From Bacteroidaceae bacterium HV4-6-C5C (GTDB taxonomy: Bacteria; Bacteroidota; Bacteroidia; Bacteroidales; Bacteroidaceae), in assembly GCA_007896885.1 (NCBI GenBank), contig VOIU01000008.1, positions 62,001 through 126,000 on the forward strand: 64,000 nucleotides of DNA, written 5' to 3'. Positions within the stretch are counted from its first letter, which is position 1. Each line of letters starts with the position of its first letter. Below the pieces are notes generated by a model. It had not been told where the DNA came from. It did not search any database and saw nothing but the letters and a program-made list of their open reading frames with translations. A program made the position numbers and the translations under genes. Shown one piece after another: positions 1 to 7,255 of the stretch.

Positions 1-35
1 TCACTTGCAAAAAGATCATTTATTCTATTAGTCAT
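1..35 (-). CDS. trpA: Tryptophan synthase alpha subunit, N-terminal start only (partial)
   Basis: The minus strand has an ATG at 33-35 followed by 11 open codons (MTNRINDLFAS) that run off the left edge. The start agrees with TrpA N-termini, where a short helix beginning with N-R-I precedes the barrel. It lies directly downstream of trpF in an otherwise complete trp operon, and trpA is the only trp gene not otherwise present in the window. TrpA cleaves indole-3-glycerol phosphate to indole, which passes to TrpB. Only the start is visible, so the assignment rests on context plus this short match. Confidence 0.8.
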   Translation of the reverse strand, partial: MTNRINDLFAS

Positions 36-180
36 TTTATTTTTTGAAATTAATAGTTGTTGGTGTTACTCATGCACGATAGAATATACTTCCGGGCAGC
101 CTTTTCTTTTGATGTGTTTATCCTTTAAAGCCAATATACCTTTTGCAGAAAAGCCTTTACTTTCTTTTTCTGTAATGATA

Positions 181-795
181 TTATCCTTTTAAGTCTTTAA
201 TAAACCGTTCAATTCTCTCCACGTCTTTAATGCCGGGGGAAGATTCGAATCGACTGTTTATGTCGGTACCTATCATGCGAGAGTGATGATAATCGTGTAA
301 TGCGCGGGCACTATAAGAGTTTATACCTCCACTCAGCAGAAATGGTGTATTGCCATTATAGCGATAGAGGATGTTCCAGTCGAATTGCTTTCCGGAACCT
401 CCATAATTTGTGCTCCGGGTATCAAATAAATAATAGTCACAAATACCCTGATAGTCCGAAACGATGAGTAAGTCTTTGGGATAGAGAATAGAAAATGCTT
501 TGATGATGCGAAGGCCTGAGTTTTTCAGTGTACGGCAGTACTCGGGAGATTCGTTTCCGTGCAGTTGGACATAATCCAATCCGAAGCGATCGACATACAT
601 GTGGATATTCTCTTTTGTCTCGTTGACAAATACACCGACCCGTTTTGCTTTAACCGGTAAGTATTCGGGCATCTGACATATACAACGCGGGGACTTGGGA
701 TAAAAGATGAATCCGATCATATCCACGCCCAGTTCTTCGACAGCACGGATGTTTTCTGCATCCGTCATTCCACATACTTTGATAATTGTATTCAT
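181..795 (-). CDS. trpF: Phosphoribosylanthranilate isomerase
   Basis: A cytoplasmic single-domain (beta/alpha)8 enzyme that converts N-(5-phosphoribosyl)anthranilate to the carboxyphenylamino deoxyribulose phosphate used by TrpC. The 204 residues match the family's usual length. The N-terminal KVCGMT motif carries the catalytic Cys8. The FDTRS segment holds the general acid Asp125, followed by GGSGKQFDW (132-140), and LSGGIN (154-159) is the phosphate-binding loop. The ATG at 793-795 gives an N-terminus starting directly at the first strand. It lies between trpC and trpA on the same strand. The 186-bp gap upstream contains a possible secondary promoter, so trpF-trpA may also be expressed independently of the attenuator; that is inference. 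Confidence 0.96.
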   Translation of the reverse strand: MNTIIKVCGMTDAENIRAVEELGVDMIGFIFYPKSPRCICQMPEYLPVKAKRVGVFVNETKENIHMYVDRFGLDYVQLHGNESPEYCRTLKNSGLRIIKAFSILYPKDLLIVSDYQGICDYYLFDTRSTNYGGSGKQFDWNILYRYNGNTPFLLSGGINSYSARALHDYHHSRMIGTDINSRFESSPGIKDVERIERFIKDLKG

Positions 796-886
796 ATTGA
801 ATCTGTTTGTATTGTAGTTTTATGTTCAAAAGAGTGTGAATGTAATGGCATCTTATTGCACTTTTGCAATTTATTAAGGTTAATCG

Positions 887-894
887 CAAAAATA
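887..894 (-). promoter_or_regulatory. Possible internal -7 element ahead of trpF
   Basis: On the minus strand these bases read TATTTTTG, an exact match to the Bacteroides -7 consensus TAnnTTTG. It lies in the 186-bp trpC-trpF spacer, about 90 bp before the trpF start. I see no TTG at the expected -33 distance and the region is AT-rich, so this is only a candidate. Confidence 0.3.
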
Positions 895-981
895 CATATT
901 TTTATCTATTTATCACTTTTTACGGGTTTAATATGAGTGTTCTGAAAGATTAATAATGGGTTTTTCTAATAAATATTCAGT

Positions 982-1923
982 TTACTTTAGTTTTTTGATG
1001 AAATCACGAAGTGTTGCTTCCGGTTGTTCGGTGTGCATGAATGTTTCGCCAATGAGAAAACCCCTAAACCCTGCCGAACGCAATTTTAGTAAGGTATCCG
1101 GATTGGATAAGCCGCTCTCGGATACTAATAATGGAGTTTCACTGGTTGTTGATCCTGCATATATTCCGTCGACTGTTTGCTTCAATCCTTCGGCGATACG
1201 AAATGAATTCTCTATATCGGTGACGAATGTTCCGAGGTTACGATTGTTCACTCCAACCATGTCCGTATTTTTATCAATATACGATAATTCATGGGGGCTA
1301 TGCACTTCGAGCAGGACTTCGAGTTCGAGCGCATGGGCTTTTTCGGTAAGGTCATGGCATTGATCGGGAGATAGACATGCTGCAATGAGTAATATTGCAT
1401 CGGCTTCTACAATACAGGCTTGAAGCAGTTGGTATTCGTCAATGATAAAGTCTTTACGTAAAATGGGGATGTCAACCAGCGGGCGTGCAACGCGTATATC
1501 ACGCAATGAACCTCCGAAAAAGGTTTCGTCTGTCAGTATGGACAGTACGGAGGCACCTGCCGCCTGATACCCTGGTATGATAATCTCGGGGCTGGCAGAT
1601 TCTTTGATCCAACCTTTTGAGGGTGATTTGCGCTTAAATTCGGCTATGATACCTGTGGAAGATTGCGCAAGCGCTTGTTTCATACTCCGTTTTTTTGTGG
1701 GTATGACAGAATCGGTTAAGTTTGCAGGGGGGACGACTTCCCGGGGCATATTCTGATTATTGCCCGGGATGTTCACAGCAGAGTCTCCTGTGGATGGTTT
1801 CTCTGCACGATGAGCCAGGATGGTTTCGACTTGTTCGCGAAGATGTTCTATTGAGACAGCTTGCTTCTGGAGTAAGATCTCCTGCCGTTTGTTTTCGATA
1901 ATATCAGTAAGAATATCTTTCAT
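982..1923 (-). CDS. trpC: Indole-3-glycerol phosphate synthase with two insertions
   Basis: Catalyses decarboxylative ring closure to indole-3-glycerol phosphate, the substrate of TrpA. Hallmarks of the barrel are present: EFKRKSPSKG (catalytic Lys), LRKDFIID, EVLLEVHS, GVNNRNL and SESGL. At 313 residues it is about 50 longer than typical TrpC. The extra length sits in two places: a polar, proline-rich stretch at about residues 41-80 between the N-terminal helices and the first strand, and about 15 residues before SESGL at about 250-268. No frameshift is apparent because all motifs lie in one frame. The start ATG at 1921-1923 gives the usual MKDILxxIIxxKRxEI beginning. It is separated from trpD by 252 bp containing open-frame remnants. 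Confidence 0.95.
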   Translation of the reverse strand: MKDILTDIIENKRQEILLQKQAVSIEHLREQVETILAHRAEKPSTGDSAVNIPGNNQNMPREVVPPANLTDSVIPTKKRSMKQALAQSSTGIIAEFKRKSPSKGWIKESASPEIIIPGYQAAGASVLSILTDETFFGGSLRDIRVARPLVDIPILRKDFIIDEYQLLQACIVEADAILLIAACLSPDQCHDLTEKAHALELEVLLEVHSPHELSYIDKNTDMVGVNNRNLGTFVTDIENSFRIAEGLKQTVDGIYAGSTTSETPLLVSESGLSNPDTLLKLRSAGFRGFLIGETFMHTEQPEATLRDFIKKLK

Positions 1924-1988
1924 TTTCTATCTTTCTGTTTATGATACTAATCTATGATATATAGCTATTTGTGGCTTATCATAAATAA

Positions 1989-2099
1989 CTACTTTAAATA
2001 AGTGAGATCCGGAAATGTAGAGGTTTCATTTCCTTTAGTAAAGTTTCTAAATTCTGTATCTTCATCATTTGCATCAATATGATTTGATGTTTTTTGCAT
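1989..2099 (-). CDS. Possible 36-residue ORF in the trpD-trpC spacer
   Basis: An ATG-initiated frame of 36 hydrophilic residues, starting MQKTSNHIDANDEDTEF and ending at a TAG at 1989-1991. There is no convincing ribosome-binding site and I recognise no family. It overlaps, in another frame, a 33-codon open stretch that continues in the trpD frame after the trpD stop. Both could be remnants of a decayed gene or chance open frames. Conservation of the amino-acid sequence in related genomes would be needed to accept it. Confidence 0.15.
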   Translation of the reverse strand: MQKTSNHIDANDEDTEFRNFTKGNETSTFPDLTYLK

Positions 2100-2175
2100 A
2101 ATCCGCTACTTTATCAATGTCTTCATCACTAAAGCTATTCTCTTTAAGAATCTCTGTGGCGATGGCAAGAACCCT

Positions 2176-3171
2176 TTAGCTGTTGATCTCGATGAACTTC
2201 TTTAAGGTGGATAATGCACGTCCGCTATCGAGCGATTCGCGTGCAATGGCTATACACTCTTCAATACTCTTGTCGGGCTCCATCACCTGAATGGCAAAGG
2301 CCGCATTGACTATAACACACTGGGTTTGGGCAGGAGTGGCTTGTGAGTTGAGGATATTATCGAATATTTTAGCGGCATCTTCTTTACAAGCTCCACCAAA
2401 AAGCTCTTCGGGACGGGCTGCTTTGAAACCAAGATCTTGTGGACGGTAGATGTGCTCGTAATGGCGGGTCATCACTTTGAATTCATCCGTCAGAGATATT
2501 TCGTCGTAGCTGTCGAGGCTGTTTACTACCGCAAAATCAATACCTAATTTATAGAATACATTGGTGTAAAGACGCATTTGCGCAAGGTCGGCAACGCCCA
2601 GTAACTGGTATGTCGGTTTACATGGGTTGACTAAGGGGCCAAGTAGATTGAAGATGGTGCGTATCTTCAAGGCTTTGCGCACCGGACCGACAAACTTCAT
2701 GGCAGGATTGAACAATTGGGCATGAAGGTAGGCGATGTTGCACTCTTCTATGCTTCGCTTCAATGTGTCCGTGTTGTTGGTGAAACGGACTCCATGCTGC
2801 TCTATCACATTGCTGGCTCCACTTACGGATGTCGCACCGTAATTGCCGTGCTTTGCCACTTTGTAGCCCGCGCCGGCAACGATGAAACAGGCGCATGTGG
2901 AAATGTTGAAGGTGTTTTTTCCATCGCCACCCGTGCCGACAATATCTATGGGGCGATAAGGCGAAAAGTCCACCGGTATACGGGTTGTCATGAGAGCTTC
3001 ACGGAAACCGATAAGTTCGTCTACCGTGATACCTCGCATTTGAAATGCCGTAAGCATAGCGGCGATCTGTGCTTCGGGGTACATCTCTTTGGTGATGTTA
3101 AGGAGGAGGTCTTTAGTTTCCTCCGATGTCAGCTCTTCATGATTGAAGAGTCTGCTTAATATTGCTTTCAT
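2176..3171 (-). CDS. trpD: Anthranilate phosphoribosyltransferase
   Basis: Transfers the phosphoribosyl group of PRPP to anthranilate, step two of the tryptophan branch. The protein has the glycine-rich PRPP loop GTGGDGKNTFNIST (79-92) and the KHGNYGATSVSGASNVIE anthranilate/PRPP motif. I chose the ATG at 3169-3171, which gives 331 residues, the family's usual size, and the typical MKxILxxLF start. The frame is open 70 codons further upstream to 3381, but that stretch is a 22-bp repeat array and encodes no TrpD-like sequence. The gene is a separate polypeptide from trpG here, unlike the TrpG-TrpD fusions of enterics. In-frame reading past the stop stays open for 33 codons. Confidence 0.96.
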   Translation of the reverse strand: MKAILSRLFNHEELTSEETKDLLLNITKEMYPEAQIAAMLTAFQMRGITVDELIGFREALMTTRIPVDFSPYRPIDIVGTGGDGKNTFNISTCACFIVAGAGYKVAKHGNYGATSVSGASNVIEQHGVRFTNNTDTLKRSIEECNIAYLHAQLFNPAMKFVGPVRKALKIRTIFNLLGPLVNPCKPTYQLLGVADLAQMRLYTNVFYKLGIDFAVVNSLDSYDEISLTDEFKVMTRHYEHIYRPQDLGFKAARPEELFGGACKEDAAKIFDNILNSQATPAQTQCVIVNAAFAIQVMEPDKSIEECIAIARESLDSGRALSTLKKFIEINS

Positions 3172-3208
3172 ATTGCATTGTTTTTGTTTTAATCTCGCTT
3201 GGTAAATG

Positions 3209-3406
3209 TCTTTTTCCTTATAAGATATCCGGGTTCCTTTAGTATGGAATCCTAATTTCTTCGGTAAGGAACCGAAATTTCCATAATAGGAAACAGATGA
3301 TCTCTTTGCCGAAAACAGATGGTCTGTTGGACTCAAATACATGGTCTGTTTGCATGAAACAGATAGTCTGTTAGTACCCAACAGATGGTCTGTTGACCGG
3401 AAGTGC
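3209..3406. repeat. 22-bp-period array of imperfect palindromes, array A (trpG-trpD spacer)
   Basis: Five 15-bp units begin at 3292, 3314, 3336, 3358 and 3380, exactly 22 bp apart. Two are identical (AACAGATGGTCTGTT at 3314 and 3380); the others differ at one to three positions (AACAGATGATCTCTT, AATACATGGTCTGTT, AACAGATAGTCTGTT). Each is a pair of 6-bp inverted arms around a 3-bp centre, and the 7-bp spacers are unrelated. Upstream the same 22-bp phase continues in degenerate form to about 3209, where the arms become GGAA/TTCC-like (GGAACCGAAATTTCC at 3268). The array fills almost the whole trpG-trpD spacer and is transcribed within the trp operon. The same unit recurs after carB at 40596-40698. 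Confidence 0.9.
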
Positions 3407-3412
3407 CTTTTC

Positions 3413-3994
3413 TTAATGGAACAGCCAGTTCTGCATGATCAGTTTTCCGTCCGGTGTAAGTACCGATTCCGGATGAAACTGTATGCCATGAATGTCATAT
3501 TCCCGGTGCTTTAAAGCCATGATTTGCCCTTCGGCACTTACGGCGGTAATAGCCAGGCATTGCGGTAGACCGTCGGTGTTGACTACCCAGGAATGATACC
3601 GACCAACCTGAATTTCCGAAGGGAGAGCGTTAAAGATATAGTCGGTCTCCAAATCCCGCGAACCGTTTGCCAAATATGCCGGAGTCTGCACACCATGGAA
3701 TACATCGCTCAAATTAGTCAGCTTGCTTCCGAATGCCTGTCCTATGGCTTGTTCGCCCAAGCAGACTCCAAGCATTGGCTTACGTCCTGCATAGGTGCGT
3801 ATCACGTCCAGTAAGAGTCCGGCTTCTTTAGGAATACCGGGGCCCGGCGAAAGCACAATCTTATCATACACCTCCAGTTCCTCAAGTGAAAACTGGTCGT
3901 TGCGGAGTACATCCACTTCTACACCCAGCTCTTTAATGAGGTGAGCCAGATTGTAAGTGAACGAGTCGTAGTTATCTATAATGACGATTTTCAT
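3413..3994 (-). CDS. trpG: Anthranilate synthase component II (glutamine amidotransferase)
   Basis: Hydrolyses glutamine and channels ammonia to TrpE for anthranilate formation. It is a class I amidotransferase of 193 residues with an LSPGPG oxyanion segment (49-53), the nucleophile Cys78 in GVCLGEQ, and His174/Glu176 in IQFHPES. The full catalytic triad is present, so it should be active. It sits 16 bp downstream of trpE, consistent with a TrpE-TrpG complex. PabA-type activity in folate synthesis is also possible for proteins of this kind, but the operon position makes anthranilate synthase the main role. Confidence 0.96.
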   Translation of the reverse strand: MKIVIIDNYDSFTYNLAHLIKELGVEVDVLRNDQFSLEELEVYDKIVLSPGPGIPKEAGLLLDVIRTYAGRKPMLGVCLGEQAIGQAFGSKLTNLSDVFHGVQTPAYLANGSRDLETDYIFNALPSEIQVGRYHSWVVNTDGLPQCLAITAVSAEGQIMALKHREYDIHGIQFHPESVLTPDGKLIMQNWLFH

Positions 3995-4010
3995 TGTTTA
4001 TTCTTTTTAG

Positions 4011-5411
4011 TTACATCTTTTCTGCCATGACAATAGCTGTTTTTAATGCTCCCAGCTTATTGTTAACTTCTTGAAGTTCGTATTCTTCATTACTCTTTGC
4101 CACAATACCCCCACCGGCTTGAAACCAAAGTACCCCGTTACGGCTGACAAATGTGCGGATAGTAATAGCTTGGTTTAGGTTGCCATTCAATCCGATGAAC
4201 CCTATGCACCCGCCATACGCACCCCGGTTGTGAGGCTCAAGCTCACTGATCAGTTGCATGGCACGGACTTTCGGTGCTCCGCTTAGCGTACCGGCGGGGA
4301 AGGTGTCGATAAAAGCCTTTATGGGATCGGCTTCTTTATTTAACGTACCGCTGACCCGACTTACCAGATGAATGACGTGGCTGTAATATTGCATCTCTTT
4401 ATAAAAGTCCACTTTCACCCCACTACAGTTGCGCGATAAGTCATTACGGGCCAGATCGACCAGCATAACATGTTCTGCATTCTCCTTTGGATCATCATGT
4501 AAGTATTGCGCATTCACTGCATCTTGGGCGGGGTCACCTGTCCGACGAGTGGTTCCTGCGATAGGATCGATATAAGCATGACCACCTTCAATGCGGCAAT
4601 GTGTTTCGGGGGAAGAACCGAAGATGCGGAAACCTCCGAAATCAAAGTAAAATAAGTACGGAGAAGGGTTGATGCTACGCAGTGCGCGGTAAAGCTTGAA
4701 GTCATCACCGACATAGCGTTGTTCAAAACGCCTTGAAAGAACGATCTGGAAAACATCACCCCGCATGCAGTGGGCTATGCCTTTGCGGATATTCTCTTTA
4801 TGCTGTTCATCGGTCAGTGAGGAGGTAGTGTTGCCCACCGCATGAAAATCGTATACGGTGTAGTTGCGGTTATGGATTGCCTTTTGAACCGTATCAAGTC
4901 CACTTGTTTCGCCTTCGCCAAGCATTTCGAGCATCATCATCTCATTTCTGAAATCATTGAAGATAATCAGATAACGGTATAATATATAGAGCATGTCGGG
5001 GGCATCATTGGTGCTTTCGCGACTGTCTTTTACGGGAATGTCTTCGAAATAGCGTACAGCATTGAATGAGGTATATCCATACAATCCGCAATAGTTGGAG
5101 TACTCACCGGTTACATTGAAGCGGGAAAGGAAATCATGTAAGGCATTCTCCACGCGGTATTCAGAAGTAATGGCATGCTCTTCGCGGCTACCGTCGGGCA
5201 AGCTGAATATGGCTGTGCCATGATCGACACTGACACTTGCCACGGGACAAAGACCGATGAATGAACGGTTGTTTTCACTCCCGTGATAGTCCGAGCTCTC
5301 CATGAGGGCACTTTGCGGGAAGATGTCGCGCACTTTCAGATAAGTGCTTACCGGAGTATGGAGATCGCCCAATACTTTGCGACTGATGGTTTGGTAATGA
5401 TATTGTTTCAT
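4011..5411 (-). CDS. trpE: Anthranilate synthase component I
   Basis: Makes anthranilate from chorismate using ammonia supplied by TrpG, the committed and feedback-inhibited step. The 466 residues carry the chorismate-binding features GDVFQIVLSRRF, GSSPETH, PIAGTTRR, ENAEHVMLVDLARND, GTLSGAPKVRAM and the C-terminal GGIVAKS. An N-terminal LMES segment (SALMESSDYHG) corresponds to the LLES motif of the tryptophan inhibitor site, so feedback control is probably retained. It starts 67 bp after the trpB stop. PabB is an alternative family reading, but the LMES motif and operon favour TrpE. Confidence 0.96.
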   Translation of the reverse strand: MKQYHYQTISRKVLGDLHTPVSTYLKVRDIFPQSALMESSDYHGSENNRSFIGLCPVASVSVDHGTAIFSLPDGSREEHAITSEYRVENALHDFLSRFNVTGEYSNYCGLYGYTSFNAVRYFEDIPVKDSRESTNDAPDMLYILYRYLIIFNDFRNEMMMLEMLGEGETSGLDTVQKAIHNRNYTVYDFHAVGNTTSSLTDEQHKENIRKGIAHCMRGDVFQIVLSRRFEQRYVGDDFKLYRALRSINPSPYLFYFDFGGFRIFGSSPETHCRIEGGHAYIDPIAGTTRRTGDPAQDAVNAQYLHDDPKENAEHVMLVDLARNDLSRNCSGVKVDFYKEMQYYSHVIHLVSRVSGTLNKEADPIKAFIDTFPAGTLSGAPKVRAMQLISELEPHNRGAYGGCIGFIGLNGNLNQAITIRTFVSRNGVLWFQAGGGIVAKSNEEYELQEVNNKLGALKTAIVMAEKM

Positions 5412-5478
5412 ATTATTGTAATTATTTTCTGTCTCATTATTTCTCGATACATCTTATCAAGCCAATAACTACCCGGTG

Positions 5479-6675
5479 TTATTCGGTGATAGAATCGGTG
5501 GAGTTGTTTAAATACGTCTCAATATCTTTATCCCCACGCCCGGATACGGTCAGTACTACAATGTCCGTCGGTTTGAACTTCATTTTCTCCAACGCTCCGA
5601 GTGCGTGTGCACTTTCCAGTGCCGGAATGATTCCTTCCAACTTAGTCAGCTCGTAAGCCGCACGTATTGCTTCATCATCATTTACCGCTAATACGATAGC
5701 ACGTTTTTGTGCTGCCAGATTAGCATGCATCGGGCCGATGCCCGGATAGTCCAGTCCGGCGGAAATGGAGTACGGTTCTTCTATCTGTCCGTCTTCATTT
5801 TGGATGACATACGTACGCGCTCCATGTATGATACCCATTTTACCCAATGCGATGGTTGCGGCAGTCATTCCGGTTTCTACTCCTTTGCCACCGGCTTCGG
5901 CGAGTACAATCTGGACGTTCGGATTATCAATATAATGGTATATTGTTCCTGCAGCATTGCTTCCGCCACCTACGCAAGCTATCAGATAGTCGGGGCATTC
6001 GCGACCTTCTTTTTCTAGGAGTTGTTTCTGTATCTCTTCGCTGATGACCGATTGCAAACGTGCCACCATATCAGGGTAGGGATGTGGTCCTACTGTGGAG
6101 CCTATTATATAATAGGTGTCCGCCGGGTGACAACACCAGTCGCGAATAGCTTCGTTTGTAGCATCTTTCAGCGTCATATTGCCTGAGGTAACCGGTATAA
6201 CCGTTGCTCCGAGCATTTTCATTTTTTCCACATTAATGTGTTGGCGTTCCACATCTGTCTTACCCATATACACAATGCATTCCATATTCATTAAAGCACA
6301 GACGGTTGCTGTAGCCACTCCGTGCTGTCCGGCACCGGTCTCGGCGATGATACGTTGTTTCCCCATCCGTCTTGCCAGCAATATTTGTCCGATGGTATTA
6401 TTGATTTTGTGCGCACCGGTATGGTTCAAATCTTCACGTTTCAGATAGATCTTGCAACCGTATTTATCAGAAAGACGGTTAGCCAGATAAAGAGGAGAGG
6501 GACGTCCTACATAATCACGTAGCAGTTGATCATATTCTTGTTTGAAATCATCACTCTGCAAAACTGTCAGGTAAGTGTTCTGCAACTCAATAACACATCG
6601 GTGTAATATCTCGGGGACATACGCTCCGCCAAATTCTCCATAATAACCATTCCGGTCTACCAAATAACTTTCCAT
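5479..6675 (-). CDS. trpB: Tryptophan synthase beta subunit
   Basis: PLP enzyme that condenses indole with serine to give tryptophan. The 398-residue product carries YGEFGGAYVPE near the N-terminus, the PLP lysine in HTGAHKINNT (Lys90), and the phosphate-binding GGGSNA. I use the ATG at 6673-6675; an in-frame GTG ten codons upstream (6703-6705) would also be open, but the ATG gives the normal family length. It is the first structural gene of the operon, unusual relative to enterics, where trpB is near the end. It follows the leader peptide and attenuator hairpin by about 115 bp, so its expression should depend directly on attenuation. Confidence 0.96.
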   Translation of the reverse strand: MESYLVDRNGYYGEFGGAYVPEILHRCVIELQNTYLTVLQSDDFKQEYDQLLRDYVGRPSPLYLANRLSDKYGCKIYLKREDLNHTGAHKINNTIGQILLARRMGKQRIIAETGAGQHGVATATVCALMNMECIVYMGKTDVERQHINVEKMKMLGATVIPVTSGNMTLKDATNEAIRDWCCHPADTYYIIGSTVGPHPYPDMVARLQSVISEEIQKQLLEKEGRECPDYLIACVGGGSNAAGTIYHYIDNPNVQIVLAEAGGKGVETGMTAATIALGKMGIIHGARTYVIQNEDGQIEEPYSISAGLDYPGIGPMHANLAAQKRAIVLAVNDDEAIRAAYELTKLEGIIPALESAHALGALEKMKFKPTDIVVLTVSGRGDKDIETYLNNSTDSITE

Positions 6676-6789
6676 AGTCGTATTTTTATATTCTTTCAAT
6701 TTCACTTAATCTGTCTTCGAATGGCTTTCCCGATTGAAATAATGCGATCGGGAATGCTGCTTTGTTTTTATCTTTTAAAAAGGGATATA

Positions 6790-6829
6790 AAGAAAGAGCC
6801 CTGTCGCAGGTGCGACAGGGCTCTTTCTT
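6790..6829 (-). terminator. trp attenuator terminator hairpin
   Basis: Perfect 19-bp inverted repeat (arms 6790-6808 and 6811-6829) with a GC-rich core reading GAGCCCTGTCGCA on the transcribed strand and ending in a U-rich run. It stands between the trp leader peptide and trpB, where a rho-independent attenuator terminator is expected. The symmetry is exact; its role is inferred from position and the Trp-rich leader. Confidence 0.9.
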
Positions 6830-6904
6830 ATTTTATGTAATCATCTATCTAGTATGTATACACGAGCGCTGCTCCCTTACGACTGTAGGAGTTGTAACGG
6901 CGCC
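6816..6904 (-). promoter_or_regulatory. Alternative base-pairing segments of the trp attenuator
   Basis: On the transcribed strand the Trp codons run straight into GGCGCC (6899-6904). Downstream, CAGCGCTC (6864-6871) can pair partly with that segment (five pairs, one G-U), or with GAGCCCTG (6816-6823 region) of the terminator hairpin at seven of eight positions. Stalling on the Trp codons would cover the first segment and free the second to disrupt the terminator. I paired this by eye; a folding calculation of both states is needed. Confidence 0.5.
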
Positions 6905-6938
6905 ACCACCAATATGTATTTACTAATATAGTTCTCAT
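6849..6938 (-). CDS. trpL: trp operon leader peptide with three tandem Trp codons
   Basis: A 29-codon frame from the ATG at 6936-6938 to a TAG at 6849-6851. Residues 10-12 are Trp-Trp-Trp, encoded by TGG TGG TGG at 6903-6911. A peptide this short with three consecutive codons for the rarest amino acid, between the operon promoter and a strong terminator hairpin, is the signature of ribosome-mediated attenuation. When charged tRNA-Trp is scarce the ribosome would stall here and allow transcription into trpB. The peptide itself probably has no further function. The ATG is preceded by an A-rich stretch, not a strong Shine-Dalgarno, as is common in Bacteroidota. Confidence 0.9.
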   Translation of the reverse strand: MRTILVNTYWWWRRYNSYSRKGAALVYTY

Positions 6939-6961
6939 TTCTATTTTTGTTTTTCTGTGGG

Positions 6962-6992
6962 CAAATGTAAACAGATTGATTGAAACATCCAA
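6962..6992 (-). promoter_or_regulatory. trp operon promoter
   Basis: On the minus strand a -33 TTGG (6989-6992), a 19-bp spacer and the -7 element TACATTTG (6962-6969) match the Bacteroides primary sigma consensus (TTG, TAnnTTTG) in sequence and spacing. Transcription would start near 6955, about 17 bp before the leader peptide ATG. Confidence 0.85.
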
Positions 6993-7093
6993 GGTTTTCT
7001 TACACTTTTTTTCTTGAGAACATTTTTATTTAGAACTTGTTTTATTGAAATAGGTATATTAGTGGTGTATTAAACGATAAGGAGATTTAAGCG

Positions 7094-7207
7094 ATGTTTG
7101 AAAGAATTAATAACAAAGTTGTGATAAGATTAGGTTTTGCTGTTGTATTTGCATTATTTTGCTTATTAGTAGCTGAAGATATTGGTGCATGGATTCATGT
7201 GCATTAA
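7094..7207 (+). CDS. 37-residue single-pass membrane peptide
   Basis: An ATG at 7094 opens 37 codons ending at TAA 7205-7207. AAGGAG lies 10 bp ahead of the start, a strong ribosome-binding site for this phylum. The peptide begins with basic residues (MFERINNKVVIR), followed by one hydrophobic helix at about residues 13-27, then AEDIGAWIHVH. It ends 48 bp before the DUF308 gene on the same strand, so the two are probably co-transcribed. I recognise no family. The RBS, charge pattern and helix suggest a real small membrane protein. Confidence 0.55.
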   Translation: MFERINNKVVIRLGFAVVFALFCLLVAEDIGAWIHVH

Positions 7208-7255
7208 GAACGAAGTTTTGATATATTAATCGGTAATGAGAAACATAGAGAGTTT

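Noticed and set aside
956-1363. Plus-strand ORF of 135 codons opposite trpC
   Set aside because: It overlaps trpC fully on the other strand, has no family resemblance and is a shadow of the real gene.
3172-3381. N-terminal extension of trpD giving a 401-residue protein
   Set aside because: The extra 70 codons are entirely the 22-bp repeat array and do not resemble TrpD; the ATG at 3171 gives the normal length.
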